Made by a program: the position numbers and the translations under genes. Positions 42,113 to 50,716 of a stretch of DNA of 64,000 nucleotides are shown here, piece after piece. The stretch comes from Mycobacterium simiae (GTDB taxonomy: Bacteria; Actinomycetota; Actinomycetes; Mycobacteriales; Mycobacteriaceae). The stretch lies in contig NZ_AP022568.1 in NCBI RefSeq assembly GCF_010727605.1, forward strand, positions 5,394,001 to 5,458,000, read 5' to 3'. Position 1 is the first letter of the stretch, and the number at the start of each line of letters is the position of its first letter. The notes beneath the pieces were generated by a model. The model saw only the letters and a program-made list of their open reading frames with translations. It had not been told where the DNA came from and ran no database searches.

Positions 42113-44179
42113 TTAGGACGCCAAGTCGTGCAAAACGCACAGCCGCACCGGGTCGCGCTTTCCTTTGACTTTCACCGACCCGTGTCTGCTCACCCGAGCG
42201 CTTGGGCCGAGTGCCGCGCAGGTGTTGGGGCCGACAACCACCTGACCGGGCTCGGCCAGGTTCTGCAGCCGGGCCGCCAGGTTCATGGTGTCCCCGATCG
42301 CCGTGAAGCTACGCATTTCCTCGGCGCCGATATTTCCGACCAGCGCTGGCCCGGTGTTGATCCCGACGCGGAACCGCGGCCAGTCGGCGTGCCCGCGTGC
42401 CGCACGCTCGACGACATCGTGCAGGGCCAGTCCGGTCCGGGCAGCCCGCAGCGCGTGATCGGACTGCCGCGCCGGGGCGCCCCAAATAGCTGTCACGGCG
42501 TCACCGACGAACTGCAGCACGGTGCCACCGGCGTCGAGAATGATCGGGACCACAGCGCCGTAGTAGGTGTTCAACATCGTGACCACCTGGTCGGGCGACG
42601 TCGCTTCGGTGAACGGCGTGAAGCCGTGCAGGTCGGCCATCAACACGGTGACCTCGGTGACAGCACCGCCGAGCCCGGCCTGATCGGGGTCGGCTAGCAG
42701 TGCCGTCGCGACCGCTGGCGACATGTAGCTGCGAAACAGACCGTCGAGGTGGTGGTAGAGGCGGGCGTTCTCCAACGCGATCGAGGACTGGGTGGCGAAA
42801 GAGCGCAACAGTGCAACGTCGGCGTCGGCGAATGGGCCGTCGGCGCGATACGCCTCGATCACTCCGGCGAGTTGCCCTTTGACCATCAGGGGCAGCTCCA
42901 ACGGATCATCGCCGGGCGCCGTGTCGGCGAAGCCGAGTTCGCTGTCGCGCACGATACCAAGGCGAAATTGGTCGCCGGGGAAGGCTTCAGCGATGGCGGC
43001 CATTACTCGATCCAGTAGTGCGTCCTCGTCCTGGATGACGCTGGCCTCGCGCCCGACGGACACCAGACTTCGCAGCTTGCGCACGCGTTCGCGCTCCGCG
43101 CCCAGCGCCTCGGCTCCCCGTTTGAGCACCGCGACCTGCTGTTCGGACAGCTCGAAGCGGTCGGCCAGCCGCGCCGCGACCGCGCCGATGGCGACGTGTT
43201 CACCCTGCTCGCGGCGCTGGAGCAGGTCGACCATCTCTTCGAGCGCCGCGGCATAGTCGCGACGCAGGTCCGCGATCGTCTGCTGGGTGGCCAGCGCATC
43301 GAATAGGCCCCGCACCGAGCCTTCCCGACGGAACTGCACCCGCGCGCTATAGGCGATGAAGCAGAAGGCCATCGTCATCAGCAAATGCCACAGCCACCAC
43401 GAAGCGTGCCAGCTCATGCCGAGCGCCAGGGCCACCGACGCCTCGGCCAGCAGCACGAATGCGGTGAGTACAGAAACGACGACGACCGCGGGGCGCCGCC
43501 GATAAATCGGAAAGTAGACCAACGCCGCGGCGGCGAATAGCACACCACCGGCCAACGCCCCCACTTGCTCGATGTCCTCGAGCTCATCCTGGTTTTGCAG
43601 CCGGTCGAGCGCACCGCAGAGGACCAACGCCGCGGTGGCGACCATCAGGAACCACACCAGCGCCGACAGCGGCCGGCGCAGTGACCAGAGTCGGGCGTTT
43701 CGCGCCGGGGTGAACTTCGCCGACGAGGCCAGCGCGACGGCGCCGGCCACCACCAGCCCCATTCGCGTCGGCAACATGAACTCCGCGTCGGAGGTATCCA
43801 TCAGCACCCCCGGGGTGAACAAGGCATGCACACCGAAAAAGCCGGCCGTCGTGATGAAGACGAGCGAGACCAACCAGAGCCGGGCGTCGTCACGGGTGCG
43901 AGCCGCTCGGCCGATCAGGACGCCCAGCACCACACTCACCACGGATGCGGACAGCACCAACACGAAATGCGCGAGGCGGTTGTCCCATTCCAGGTCGACC
44001 CTGGGTCTGTCGAGCAACAGCCACAACGCGACCATCGGAAGCGCCATGTGCATGAACCAGTTCGCCGTGCGCACCCGCGATCCCGGCCGTGCAGTGGCCC
44101 CCCTCAACGACAACCCCCTTGCCACCGGTATCGCTTGCTTCACCTTCGGCTCGTTGTATTGCAGCAAACCGACGGACAA
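42113..44179 (-). CDS. Membrane-bound class III adenylate cyclase with GAF domain
   Basis: A 688-residue sensor cyclase. About seven hydrophobic helices occupy residues 40-285, then a coiled-coil linker with a heptad-like helix (about 300-375, EQQVAVLKRGAEALGAERER), a GAF domain (about 375-490) and a C-terminal class III cyclase domain. The metal aspartates are in LMADLHGFTPF and FVGDAVTAIWG, and the transition-state Asn and Arg are in GDTMNLAARLQ. It should make cAMP in response to a membrane or GAF ligand. The TTG start is tentative (GGGGAA 9 bases upstream); GTG 12 codons later is an alternative. Confidence 0.82.
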   Translation of the reverse strand: MSVGLLQYNEPKVKQAIPVARGLSLRGATARPGSRVRTANWFMHMALPMVALWLLLDRPRVDLEWDNRLAHFVLVLSASVVSVVLGVLIGRAARTRDDARLWLVSLVFITTAGFFGVHALFTPGVLMDTSDAEFMLPTRMGLVVAGAVALASSAKFTPARNARLWSLRRPLSALVWFLMVATAALVLCGALDRLQNQDELEDIEQVGALAGGVLFAAAALVYFPIYRRRPAVVVVSVLTAFVLLAEASVALALGMSWHASWWLWHLLMTMAFCFIAYSARVQFRREGSVRGLFDALATQQTIADLRRDYAAALEEMVDLLQRREQGEHVAIGAVAARLADRFELSEQQVAVLKRGAEALGAERERVRKLRSLVSVGREASVIQDEDALLDRVMAAIAEAFPGDQFRLGIVRDSELGFADTAPGDDPLELPLMVKGQLAGVIEAYRADGPFADADVALLRSFATQSSIALENARLYHHLDGLFRSYMSPAVATALLADPDQAGLGGAVTEVTVLMADLHGFTPFTEATSPDQVVTMLNTYYGAVVPIILDAGGTVLQFVGDAVTAIWGAPARQSDHALRAARTGLALHDVVERAARGHADWPRFRVGINTGPALVGNIGAEEMRSFTAIGDTMNLAARLQNLAEPGQVVVGPNTCAALGPSARVSRHGSVKVKGKRDPVRLCVLHDLAS

Positions 44180-44249
44180 GATGGGTAATTCCCCGTTGAC
44201 AACAACGACATGGACAATTCGGGTTGTCGTCCCGGCGCAGGGCTGGAAG

Positions 44250-44684
44250 TTAGGACTCAGCCAATTCGCTGAGGCACTTCAGTGTTTCTGACAGCGTGCG
44301 GCCCACCTGCCGCACCGCGATCCGATCCGCGAGGTAACCCAGCAGGCCGCCCGGCGCCTGATAGGACAGCCGGAAGGTGACCTTGGTCTTGCCCTCGCCG
44401 CCGTCGCGCAGCCGGATCCGGCCGCGCAACGTGATGCCGGTCAGACCCACCCAGGCCACATCGCGGCGCTCGTCAAATTCGACCACCTCGATCAGACCGC
44501 CCACTGGGACCGAACCGATTTTCCAGTGCACGATGTAGCGCGCGCCGATGCCGGCGCGTTGTTCGTTAGCCGCTTCCCAGCGCTCGAGGTTGGTCATGAA
44601 CTTCGGGTAGCAGTCCGGGTCGCTGACGATCTTCCAGACCGTCTCGCGGTCCGCTTTGACAACGCAGCGGCGTTCGACGCGCAT
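44250..44684 (-). CDS. SRPBCC-family protein coupled to acyltransferase
   Basis: A 144-residue polyketide cyclase/START-like protein (RVERRCVVKADRETVWKIVS at the start, PDCYPKFMTNLERWE, and a C-terminal helix LSETLKCLSELAES). Its ATG overlaps the stop of the upstream acyltransferase gene, so both proteins are made from one message. The pairing suggests lipid binding or presentation to the acyltransferase. The ligand is unknown. Confidence 0.75.
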   Translation of the reverse strand: MRVERRCVVKADRETVWKIVSDPDCYPKFMTNLERWEAANEQRAGIGARYIVHWKIGSVPVGGLIEVVEFDERRDVAWVGLTGITLRGRIRLRDGGEGKTKVTFRLSYQAPGGLLGYLADRIAVRQVGRTLSETLKCLSELAES

Positions 44685-45529
44685 CAGCCGATCACCGGGA
44701 AGCGGCGCTTGGCGGCGAGGCGGTCGACGCCGGCTTGCAGGCTGGCCATCACTTTGTCGTGCACCGCCTGATCGTCGCCGTCGACCTCGATGGGTTCCTG
44801 GACTTCGATCACGATCTTGGTGGGCAGCGGGATGTGGCCGGCCAGGTCACTGATGTTGAGGCCCCAGGGCAGGGCCAGTGAGATCGGAATGCTCTTGAGG
44901 CGCAGCAGCTTATCTGCCATCAACAGTTTCGCCAGCCACTGTCCGCGGTTGAGGAACAGCGCGCTTTCCTGTCCCCCGACGCTGGCCACCGGAACGATGG
45001 ATACTCCCGTCTCACGGGCAAGTCGCACATACCCCATCCGGCCGCCGAAGTCGACCTTGTGACGTTCCCACGAGGGCCGGAAGACCTCGTAGTCACCGCC
45101 GGGGTAGACGAGTAGGGCCGCGCCGGATTGCAAAGCGAGCCGGGCGTTTTCAGGATTGGCGGCGACGGTGCCGAACTTGCGTAGCCACCCCAAGGGCGGT
45201 GCCGAGACGACGAGATTATGGGCCAATTGGTAAAACGGCCGCTCGACGCCGAAGTAGGAGCAGAACGCGAGCGTGAAGACGAAGGTGTCGGGAGGCACGT
45301 TGCCGCCGCTGTGATTGCCCACCAGCAGTACCGGACCCGTGCTGGGGATCCGATCCAGTCCCCGCACATCCGCCCTGAAGTACAGCGAGGCGAGCAGCCA
45401 GGTGCCCGGCAACTGGTCACGGATATAGTCCGGATCCCGTTGGTCGAGGTCGGCCCTGGGCACCCTGGACACCACCTGGTTGCGCGTCCAGTCCAGCGCC
45501 TGTCCGAAGGCCTCTCCGACGAGCCCCAT
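44684..45529 (-). CDS. Lysophospholipid acyltransferase-family protein
   Basis: A 281-residue PlsC/LPLAT-like acyltransferase. The catalytic HxxxxD motif appears as GNHSGGNVPPD (His and Asp spaced correctly), and the substrate-binding block is YPGGDYEVFRPSW, the form seen in mycobacterial diacylglycerol/MGAT-like homologues. The N-terminal DWTRNQVVSRVPRADLDQ is soluble; GRMGYVRLARETGVSIVPV is a membrane-facing strand. It should esterify a glycerolipid or similar alcohol with acyl-CoA. The stop overlaps the SRPBCC start. Confidence 0.8.
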   Translation of the reverse strand: MGLVGEAFGQALDWTRNQVVSRVPRADLDQRDPDYIRDQLPGTWLLASLYFRADVRGLDRIPSTGPVLLVGNHSGGNVPPDTFVFTLAFCSYFGVERPFYQLAHNLVVSAPPLGWLRKFGTVAANPENARLALQSGAALLVYPGGDYEVFRPSWERHKVDFGGRMGYVRLARETGVSIVPVASVGGQESALFLNRGQWLAKLLMADKLLRLKSIPISLALPWGLNISDLAGHIPLPTKIVIEVQEPIEVDGDDQAVHDKVMASLQAGVDRLAAKRRFPVIG

Positions 45530-45642
45530 ATCCTTGTCCTGTCGTTAGCATCGGTCTCCGACGCCGACTACCCGGATTGCCTCGATTTCACACCAAAGTT
45601 TGGGGCCCGGCCAGGGGGCTGTGTGGGTGACTTTGTGGGTGC

Positions 45643-45807
45643 CTAAGTGGCGCAGCATGTTTGGTCGGGTTGCTCACTCTGCGGCGGGAACGTTGCGGCG
45701 GCGGTAAGCATCGTGTAGATCTCCCACCACTCCTCGTCAGGTCCGGTGATCCAGACCGTGTCCTGCGTGGTGAAGCAGCGGGTGGTCCCGATTACCCGTT
45801 CACCACC
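45643..45807 (-). pseudogene. C-terminal fragment of a CadI/ArsI-like glyoxalase-fold gene
   Basis: A frame of 54 residues without a start codon, beginning just before the arsR stop: TTRCFTTQDTVWITGPDEEW, then WEIYTML and a tail ending DQTCCAT. It resembles the last third of cadmium-induced CadI (Rv2641) or ArsI C-As lyase, including QDxVW, GPDxxxWEIYT and a terminal cysteine pair. The N-terminal two thirds are gone. In M. tuberculosis arsR and cadI are also neighbours, so this is the remains of a metalloid locus, fused by deletion to the end of arsR. Confidence 0.6.
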
Positions 45808-46142
45808 TCAGCGCCAAGGCTGCCGTCCAGGAGGGACGAGAGCCGTTGCAGCGCCGAGGGAATCGTCCAGTAGTAGACCCAAGTGCCGCGTCGCTCGCAG
45901 GCCAGCAGGCCGGCCGAGCGTAACAGCTTGAGGTGATGGGAGATCGTCGGCTGGGACACGTCGAAGGTCGTCGAAATTTCAGACACGCAGGCCTCGCCGC
46001 CGGGGTGGCTCGCAATCAAACTGAGTAGCCGCAGCCGGACCGGGTCGCCGAGTGCCTTGAACATGGCCGCCAGCTCGGCGGCCTGCGACTCATCCAGCGC
46101 GGCCGCCCCGATCGCCGGGCGACACCCGGGTTGATTCGACAT
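45792..46142 (-). CDS. ArsR/SmtB-family metalloregulator
   Basis: A 116-residue winged-helix ArsR protein. The DNA-binding helices are STTFDVSQPTISHHLKLLRS and AGLLACERRGTWVYYW. The start at SNQPGCRPAIG gives an N-terminal cysteine, and the alpha-3 metal motif reads EACVSEI, with one cysteine where CVC is usual. Further cysteine LLACERR is present. It resembles Rv2642. Metal sensing is therefore plausible but with an altered site. Its 3' end overlaps a truncated cadI fragment. The multicopper oxidase gene precedes it 40 bases upstream on the same strand. Confidence 0.82.
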   Translation of the reverse strand: MSNQPGCRPAIGAAALDESQAAELAAMFKALGDPVRLRLLSLIASHPGGEACVSEISTTFDVSQPTISHHLKLLRSAGLLACERRGTWVYYWTIPSALQRLSSLLDGSLGAEVVNG

Positions 46143-46182
46143 TCGCCTATATAAGCAATCGTCGAAGCAACGACGCAAGTGT

Positions 46183-47655
46183 TCAGCCGGTGTTGAGCAA
46201 CAACATCAGCCCGAAGTCCATGTGGATCTGCTGATGGCAGTGCAGCAGCGACAATCCCGGCTGATCGGCGACGAAGTCGACGTCCATGAGCTGGTAGCCA
46301 CCGAGCATCGCGACGTCCTTGCGCACGCCGGCCGTCGTCGTACCGGCGAACTGGGTGATTTCGAAGGTGTTCCGATGCAGATGCATGGGGTGCAGGTCGT
46401 CGGTGGCATTGCGCAAGCGCAGCCGGTAGCGCTTGCCGCGTTCCAGGTTGAGCACGGGGGTGTTGCTCTCCATCGAGAACGACGTGTCGTTGATCGTCCA
46501 GATGTTGAACCCGTTGTCGGCGGCGTTGCGCTTCTCGATCAGCATCTCGATGACGTGATCGGGTGTCGGCAAAGCTGCCGGCGCCGGGGCGGCGAACAGG
46601 CGGTAGTCCCATTTGAATGCCGGGGGCGGCGTCCATTGCGGGTCACCGCCGCGCCCCGCGTATTCGACGACAATGCCCATGCCGTTGCCGCGGTCGTCGT
46701 CGGACAGATCACCCAGCACCCATTTTCCCGGGTTGGTCATGTCGACAACTGCCGAAATCCGCTCGGCCGCGCCAAGCCAGAGCACGGGCACCGACGCCCG
46801 GTTCGGCACCGGATTGCCATCCAGCGCAACCACGGTGAACCGGTGCCCCGGCAGCGCCAGGCTGCGTGACTCCGTGGCACTGCCGTTGAGCACATGCAGC
46901 ATGATCCGTTGACCGGCTTGAACCCGCAGCGGATCACCTTGGCCGAGTTTGCGGCCGTTGACGGTAAAAGCGCCGTAGCTCACCTCGTACCCGTGCGGTT
47001 CGCCACGGGCCAACGAGGCCCCCATCGCCGACTCGCCCTTCGCCTTCAGCCCGGGGTCCTCGGCGCCGGCCAGGAAATCGCTGGCCATGTCGCCGCCCCG
47101 GCTGAAGGTCGGCTCAAACTCCTTGAGGGTTAAGAAGATTTCTTGGTCGTAGGAGCCCGGGTGCTGCTTGGGCTCGATGTAGACGGGCCCCACCAGTCCG
47201 GTGTACTGGCCCCGGGACAAGTCGGCGCGCGGGACCACATGGGTGTGGTAGAAGCGGAACCCCGCCGGTCCCGGCACAAAGGAGATTTGCCGCATGCCGT
47301 GTGCGGCGATGTAGGGCGTGCCCTCCTCCGCGGCGCCGTCGATGTCGACATCCAGATGCTGGCCGTGCCAATGCAATTGCTCGGGGGTGTCCGTGTCGTT
47401 GTGGATGTCCACCCAGGTTCGCTGCCCTTCTTTCAGGCGCAGCAGTGGACCAGGGAACTGCCCGTTGTAAAGGGTGGTCGAGACGATGTGGTCCGGCGCC
47501 AGTTCGACAGTCCCGGCGCCGATCCGCAGTGTGTAGTCCGGCTTGCCGTTGGGAGGCGAGGGCGGTGCCGGATGCGAGCACCCGGCGGCTGCGGCTGTGG
47601 CTGCGGTGCCGAATCCCAAGCCCCACTTGAAAAAGTCGCGACGATCCAGCGCCAT
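46183..47655 (-). CDS. Tat-exported multicopper oxidase (MmcO-like)
   Basis: A 490-residue multicopper oxidase lipoprotein, similar in size to MmcO (Rv0846c, about 504). The N-terminus is a twin-arginine signal (LDRRDFFKWGLGFG) with lipobox AAGC. All four copper-binding blocks are intact: HWHGQH, YHTHV, HPMHLHRNTF and HCHQQIHMDFGLM. It should oxidise Cu(I) and phenolic or siderophore substrates in the envelope and protect against copper. The ArsR gene immediately downstream may respond to copper or another metal. Confidence 0.88.
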   Translation of the reverse strand: MALDRRDFFKWGLGFGTAATAAAAGCSHPAPPSPPNGKPDYTLRIGAGTVELAPDHIVSTTLYNGQFPGPLLRLKEGQRTWVDIHNDTDTPEQLHWHGQHLDVDIDGAAEEGTPYIAAHGMRQISFVPGPAGFRFYHTHVVPRADLSRGQYTGLVGPVYIEPKQHPGSYDQEIFLTLKEFEPTFSRGGDMASDFLAGAEDPGLKAKGESAMGASLARGEPHGYEVSYGAFTVNGRKLGQGDPLRVQAGQRIMLHVLNGSATESRSLALPGHRFTVVALDGNPVPNRASVPVLWLGAAERISAVVDMTNPGKWVLGDLSDDDRGNGMGIVVEYAGRGGDPQWTPPPAFKWDYRLFAAPAPAALPTPDHVIEMLIEKRNAADNGFNIWTINDTSFSMESNTPVLNLERGKRYRLRLRNATDDLHPMHLHRNTFEITQFAGTTTAGVRKDVAMLGGYQLMDVDFVADQPGLSLLHCHQQIHMDFGLMLLLNTG

Positions 47656-47679
47656 CGTTTCCGTTCCGATTCGGTATTC

Positions 47680-48807
47680 TCAGCCGCTGATGCGGTAGAG
47701 GCGGGTGGCATTTTCGCGCGCGATGAGGTCGACCACCCGCATCGCGTCCACCTCGCTCCAGTCGTCGTTGTCGACGAAGCCGCGCAATACCCGATGCATG
47801 CCATTGCGCCACAAGACCGCGCCCAGGTAGTGCAGCTCGACAGGCCCGAAGCCATCGGATGAATACAGAATTTTGCCGAACGGCGCCATCTCCAACAGCC
47901 GGCCAATGAACGCCGGCGCACGGGCTCCAAGGTGGTTGATGCTCAATCCGCCGTCGAGATAGACGTTGGTGTACGCCTGCGCCAAGTAACCCGCTTCGCG
48001 CTCATAGGGATAGCAGTGCAGCAACACGATCGGGGTATCGCCGGCCTGCAACAGGAAATCGCGCAGATACAGCGGGTTGGCTGTGCGCAGGTCGCAGTCG
48101 CGGTCGCCGTAGCCGACGTGGAATTGCAGCGGCATGCCAAGCCCAAGGGCCTGGTGCAATCCGAAACGAAGCAGCACCCGGTCCTGCAGCCGGGTTCCGC
48201 CATGGTCCCGCCACCGCGTTGCGGCCTCGGCAACCTCCCTAAGGTGGGGCTCGCTGAGATCCCCCTCGAAACCGCCGCGGTAGGCCAGGATGGACTTGGT
48301 GCCGACGGCGCTGGCCGCGCGGTCGTGCAGGATCGCGGTGAATGCCGACGCGTAATCGCCCGGCGTCTGCGCGGCCTGCTCCGCAACCTGTTCGAGGCGG
48401 ACGACTTCGTGAATCCGGTTACCGGACAGCGCGCCCAGCTCGGCCACATCGGCGGTGCCGGCGTCGATACCAGTGTCCACCACCCAGTCGCTCACCCCGG
48501 CGGACGGCAGGAACAGGCGGGCTAGCTCGCGCTCGGTGAGTTCGCTGCGACGTTCCCAATACTGGTGCGGATCACTATGTTTGGGTAGTCCCAGTACCGG
48601 GCTACAGTGCGCGCGAATCGCGAGGCCGAGCTGTGAATCGAAACCCGACTGGGTGAGCGGTTCGGTGTTGGCCTCGTTGAGCGCGCTTTCGAACCGCCGC
48701 CGATCCCCCGACTGCAACCAGCAGCCGTGGACGTGCTGATCGATCAGGGCCACCTCGCCGATATGTTGCGCCAGAGCCGACGTCCGGGTCACCCTCAGAC
48801 GCTCCAC
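47680..48807 (-). CDS. Amidohydrolase (Rv1879 type)
   Basis: A 375-residue amidohydrolase-fold protein, close to Rv1879 (about 378). HVHG near residue 26 supplies the first metal ligands, then QFHVGYGDRD, LLHCYPYEREAG and a final aspartate in YSSDGFGPVEL. These enzymes sit next to glutamine-synthetase-like genes in several bacteria and may split a gamma-glutamyl or amide product. The GTG start overlaps the end of glnA3 by 13 bases, so the two genes are coupled. Confidence 0.85.
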   Translation of the reverse strand: MERLRVTRTSALAQHIGEVALIDQHVHGCWLQSGDRRRFESALNEANTEPLTQSGFDSQLGLAIRAHCSPVLGLPKHSDPHQYWERRSELTERELARLFLPSAGVSDWVVDTGIDAGTADVAELGALSGNRIHEVVRLEQVAEQAAQTPGDYASAFTAILHDRAASAVGTKSILAYRGGFEGDLSEPHLREVAEAATRWRDHGGTRLQDRVLLRFGLHQALGLGMPLQFHVGYGDRDCDLRTANPLYLRDFLLQAGDTPIVLLHCYPYEREAGYLAQAYTNVYLDGGLSINHLGARAPAFIGRLLEMAPFGKILYSSDGFGPVELHYLGAVLWRNGMHRVLRGFVDNDDWSEVDAMRVVDLIARENATRLYRISG

Positions 48808-50147
48808 GCCATCCGGAACTTGTCCGCCAGCTGTTCGGGATCGAGGTCGCCGTAACGCTGCTGTTCCAGCCTGCGGACTGCGACCATCATATCGACCGCG
48901 GGGTCGCCAAGAATTTGCCGAAGTAACGGTGAATGGTCAAGCGCAGCAATGATCTCGGGCTGACGGTCGGCCAAGCTGGCGATCCCGGCGTGTTCCCGCT
49001 CGGCCGCCGAGATGGTGGCGGGGTCTACTGTCGTCGCGGCAGGTAACGGCACGTTGCGCCGGATACCGTCGAGCGCCAGCCCCAGGATCGCGGCCGACGC
49101 GAAATACGGGTTGGCCGACGGATCGACGATCTTCACCTCGACATTGCCCCCGTGCGGACTGCCCGGACCGCCCCTAATGAATCGCACTGCAGCTTCCCTA
49201 TTTTCGATACCCCAGCAGGCGTAGGACCCCGCCCAGTTGCCCGGCTGCATGCGCATACTCGATACGATCGATCCGCACAAAACGCCCTGGGCCTCATGCA
49301 GTCCGTGCAGCACACCAGCAACGGCGCTCTCCCCCGCGGGCGTCATGCCGCCGGGACCGGAGCCGCCGGAAAACAATGGGCCATCCGGCGTTGTCAGCGA
49401 AAAATGCTGGTGGGCACCGGATCCGACTCCACCCGCGAACGGCACCGGCGACAGGCTGATACGCAATCCGTACCGACGCGCGACACGCGCGATGAGGATC
49501 CGCGCCAGCACCAATTGATCGGCGGCGGCCACCGGCGGCAACGGCGACAACGAGATCTCGAACTGGTTGGCTCCGTACTCGGGATGGAACTGCTCGATTC
49601 CCACCCCCGAACGGACGGCGGCCGTGGTGACATCGCGGACGAAGGCCTCGTGTTCCAGGACACCGGCGAGGCCGTACTGTGCCCACAGCGTCGCGGGCAG
49701 TTGGCCGCCGTCCGGGCCGACCAACACGAACTCGACCTCGTGACCAACCGCGGCGGTCAGCCCGGCCCCGGCCAGTGCGGCTTCGACCCGACCCAGGGTT
49801 CCCCGGCTGCACGCCGCGACCGGGGCGCCGTCTTGCTCGAAGAAACCGGCTGGCGCCCAGGCCAAACCGTCACCAAGCAGACGCAGCGCGGCCAGATCGA
49901 TACGCACCCGCTGATCGCCGATCACGCCAACATTGTCGGTGAAGGCGATGCCGGTCTGGTCAATGGCGAAGGCGTGCCACGTGGGGCTGGCGCCCAGGCC
50001 GGGATCGGCGAAAATACTGGTGCGCCGGATCGGCACCGTCTTGGCGTGGATGAGCCCGGCCGGATTCACCACGGTGCCGAGCACGGTGTCGACGCCCTCG
50101 GTCTCCAGCTGGGCGACCGCTGCGGCGGCAAGCGGCATGGCCGTCAT
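48795..50147 (-). CDS. glnA3: Glutamine synthetase-like protein GlnA3
   Basis: A 450-residue glutamine synthetase paralogue, the same length as GlnA3 (Rv1878). The metal/glutamate site VGHEVEFVLVG, the ammonium and ATP blocks (SGAHQHFSL, PGNWAGSYACWGIENREA) and the end segment with VEVKIVDPSANPYF are present. Such paralogues usually gamma-glutamylate polyamines or other amines rather than make glutamine. The overlap with an amidohydrolase gene supports a catabolic gamma-glutamylation role. The conserved adenylylation tyrosine region of GlnA1 is not seen. Confidence 0.88.
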   Translation of the reverse strand: MTAMPLAAAAVAQLETEGVDTVLGTVVNPAGLIHAKTVPIRRTSIFADPGLGASPTWHAFAIDQTGIAFTDNVGVIGDQRVRIDLAALRLLGDGLAWAPAGFFEQDGAPVAACSRGTLGRVEAALAGAGLTAAVGHEVEFVLVGPDGGQLPATLWAQYGLAGVLEHEAFVRDVTTAAVRSGVGIEQFHPEYGANQFEISLSPLPPVAAADQLVLARILIARVARRYGLRISLSPVPFAGGVGSGAHQHFSLTTPDGPLFSGGSGPGGMTPAGESAVAGVLHGLHEAQGVLCGSIVSSMRMQPGNWAGSYACWGIENREAAVRFIRGGPGSPHGGNVEVKIVDPSANPYFASAAILGLALDGIRRNVPLPAATTVDPATISAAEREHAGIASLADRQPEIIAALDHSPLLRQILGDPAVDMMVAVRRLEQQRYGDLDPEQLADKFRMAWSV

Positions 50148-50187
50148 GGCAGCCCTATCGGGGATACCGTCGAACAGCTCGCCCGCC

Positions 50188-50685
50188 CTACTGTGCCCGA
50201 CTCGGTAGGGTCAGCTTGCAAGTCTGGCCGATATCGAGGGTCCGCAGCATCCGGCCCATGCCGACCCAGAGTGCACAGGAGAGCGCGAGGTCAGCCAGCA
50301 GTTCCTCGGAGAAGTGCTCGCCGGCGCGTCGCCAAAAGTCTTCGTCCTCACGCAACTTGGTGTGCTCCGTGCCGAACCGGTGGGCGAACTCGGCGGCCAG
50401 CCGCTCCTGCTCGCTGAAACCCTCCCAGGTCCGCCACTGCAGTGCGTGCTCGTAGAGCGCTTCGTCGACGCCCTCGGCCGGGCCGTCGGCGTCGCGGGTG
50501 TTCATGCATACGGTGCATTCGTTGTCGTGGGCGATCACGGCCCGGGCGATTTCGCGGGTGCGCATTGGCAGGCGATTCTTGGTGTAGACAGCCTGGCTGA
50601 AGTTGGCTATCGCGCCGCCGAGGTCCGGGGACTTCGTGGCCCAGCCGTAGATGTCGTCGTCAGCGAATGTTCCGATTCGGCTCAT
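50188..50685 (-). CDS. AhpD-like carboxymuconolactone decarboxylase-family protein
   Basis: A 165-residue helical protein of the AhpD/CMD superfamily. The redox motif is ECTVCMNTRDAD (Cys-x-x-Cys followed by an acidic residue), preceded by RTREIARAVIAHDN. With CxxC it could act as an alkylhydroperoxidase reductase. The gene lies between glnA3 and the exporter and is absent from that gap in the M. tuberculosis order I recall. ATG at the 5' end begins MSRIGTFADDD. Confidence 0.78.
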   Translation of the reverse strand: MSRIGTFADDDIYGWATKSPDLGGAIANFSQAVYTKNRLPMRTREIARAVIAHDNECTVCMNTRDADGPAEGVDEALYEHALQWRTWEGFSEQERLAAEFAHRFGTEHTKLREDEDFWRRAGEHFSEELLADLALSCALWVGMGRMLRTLDIGQTCKLTLPSRAQ

Positions 50686-50716
50686 GGCGTGATGCTACGC
50701 CCGCACCGCGGCATCC

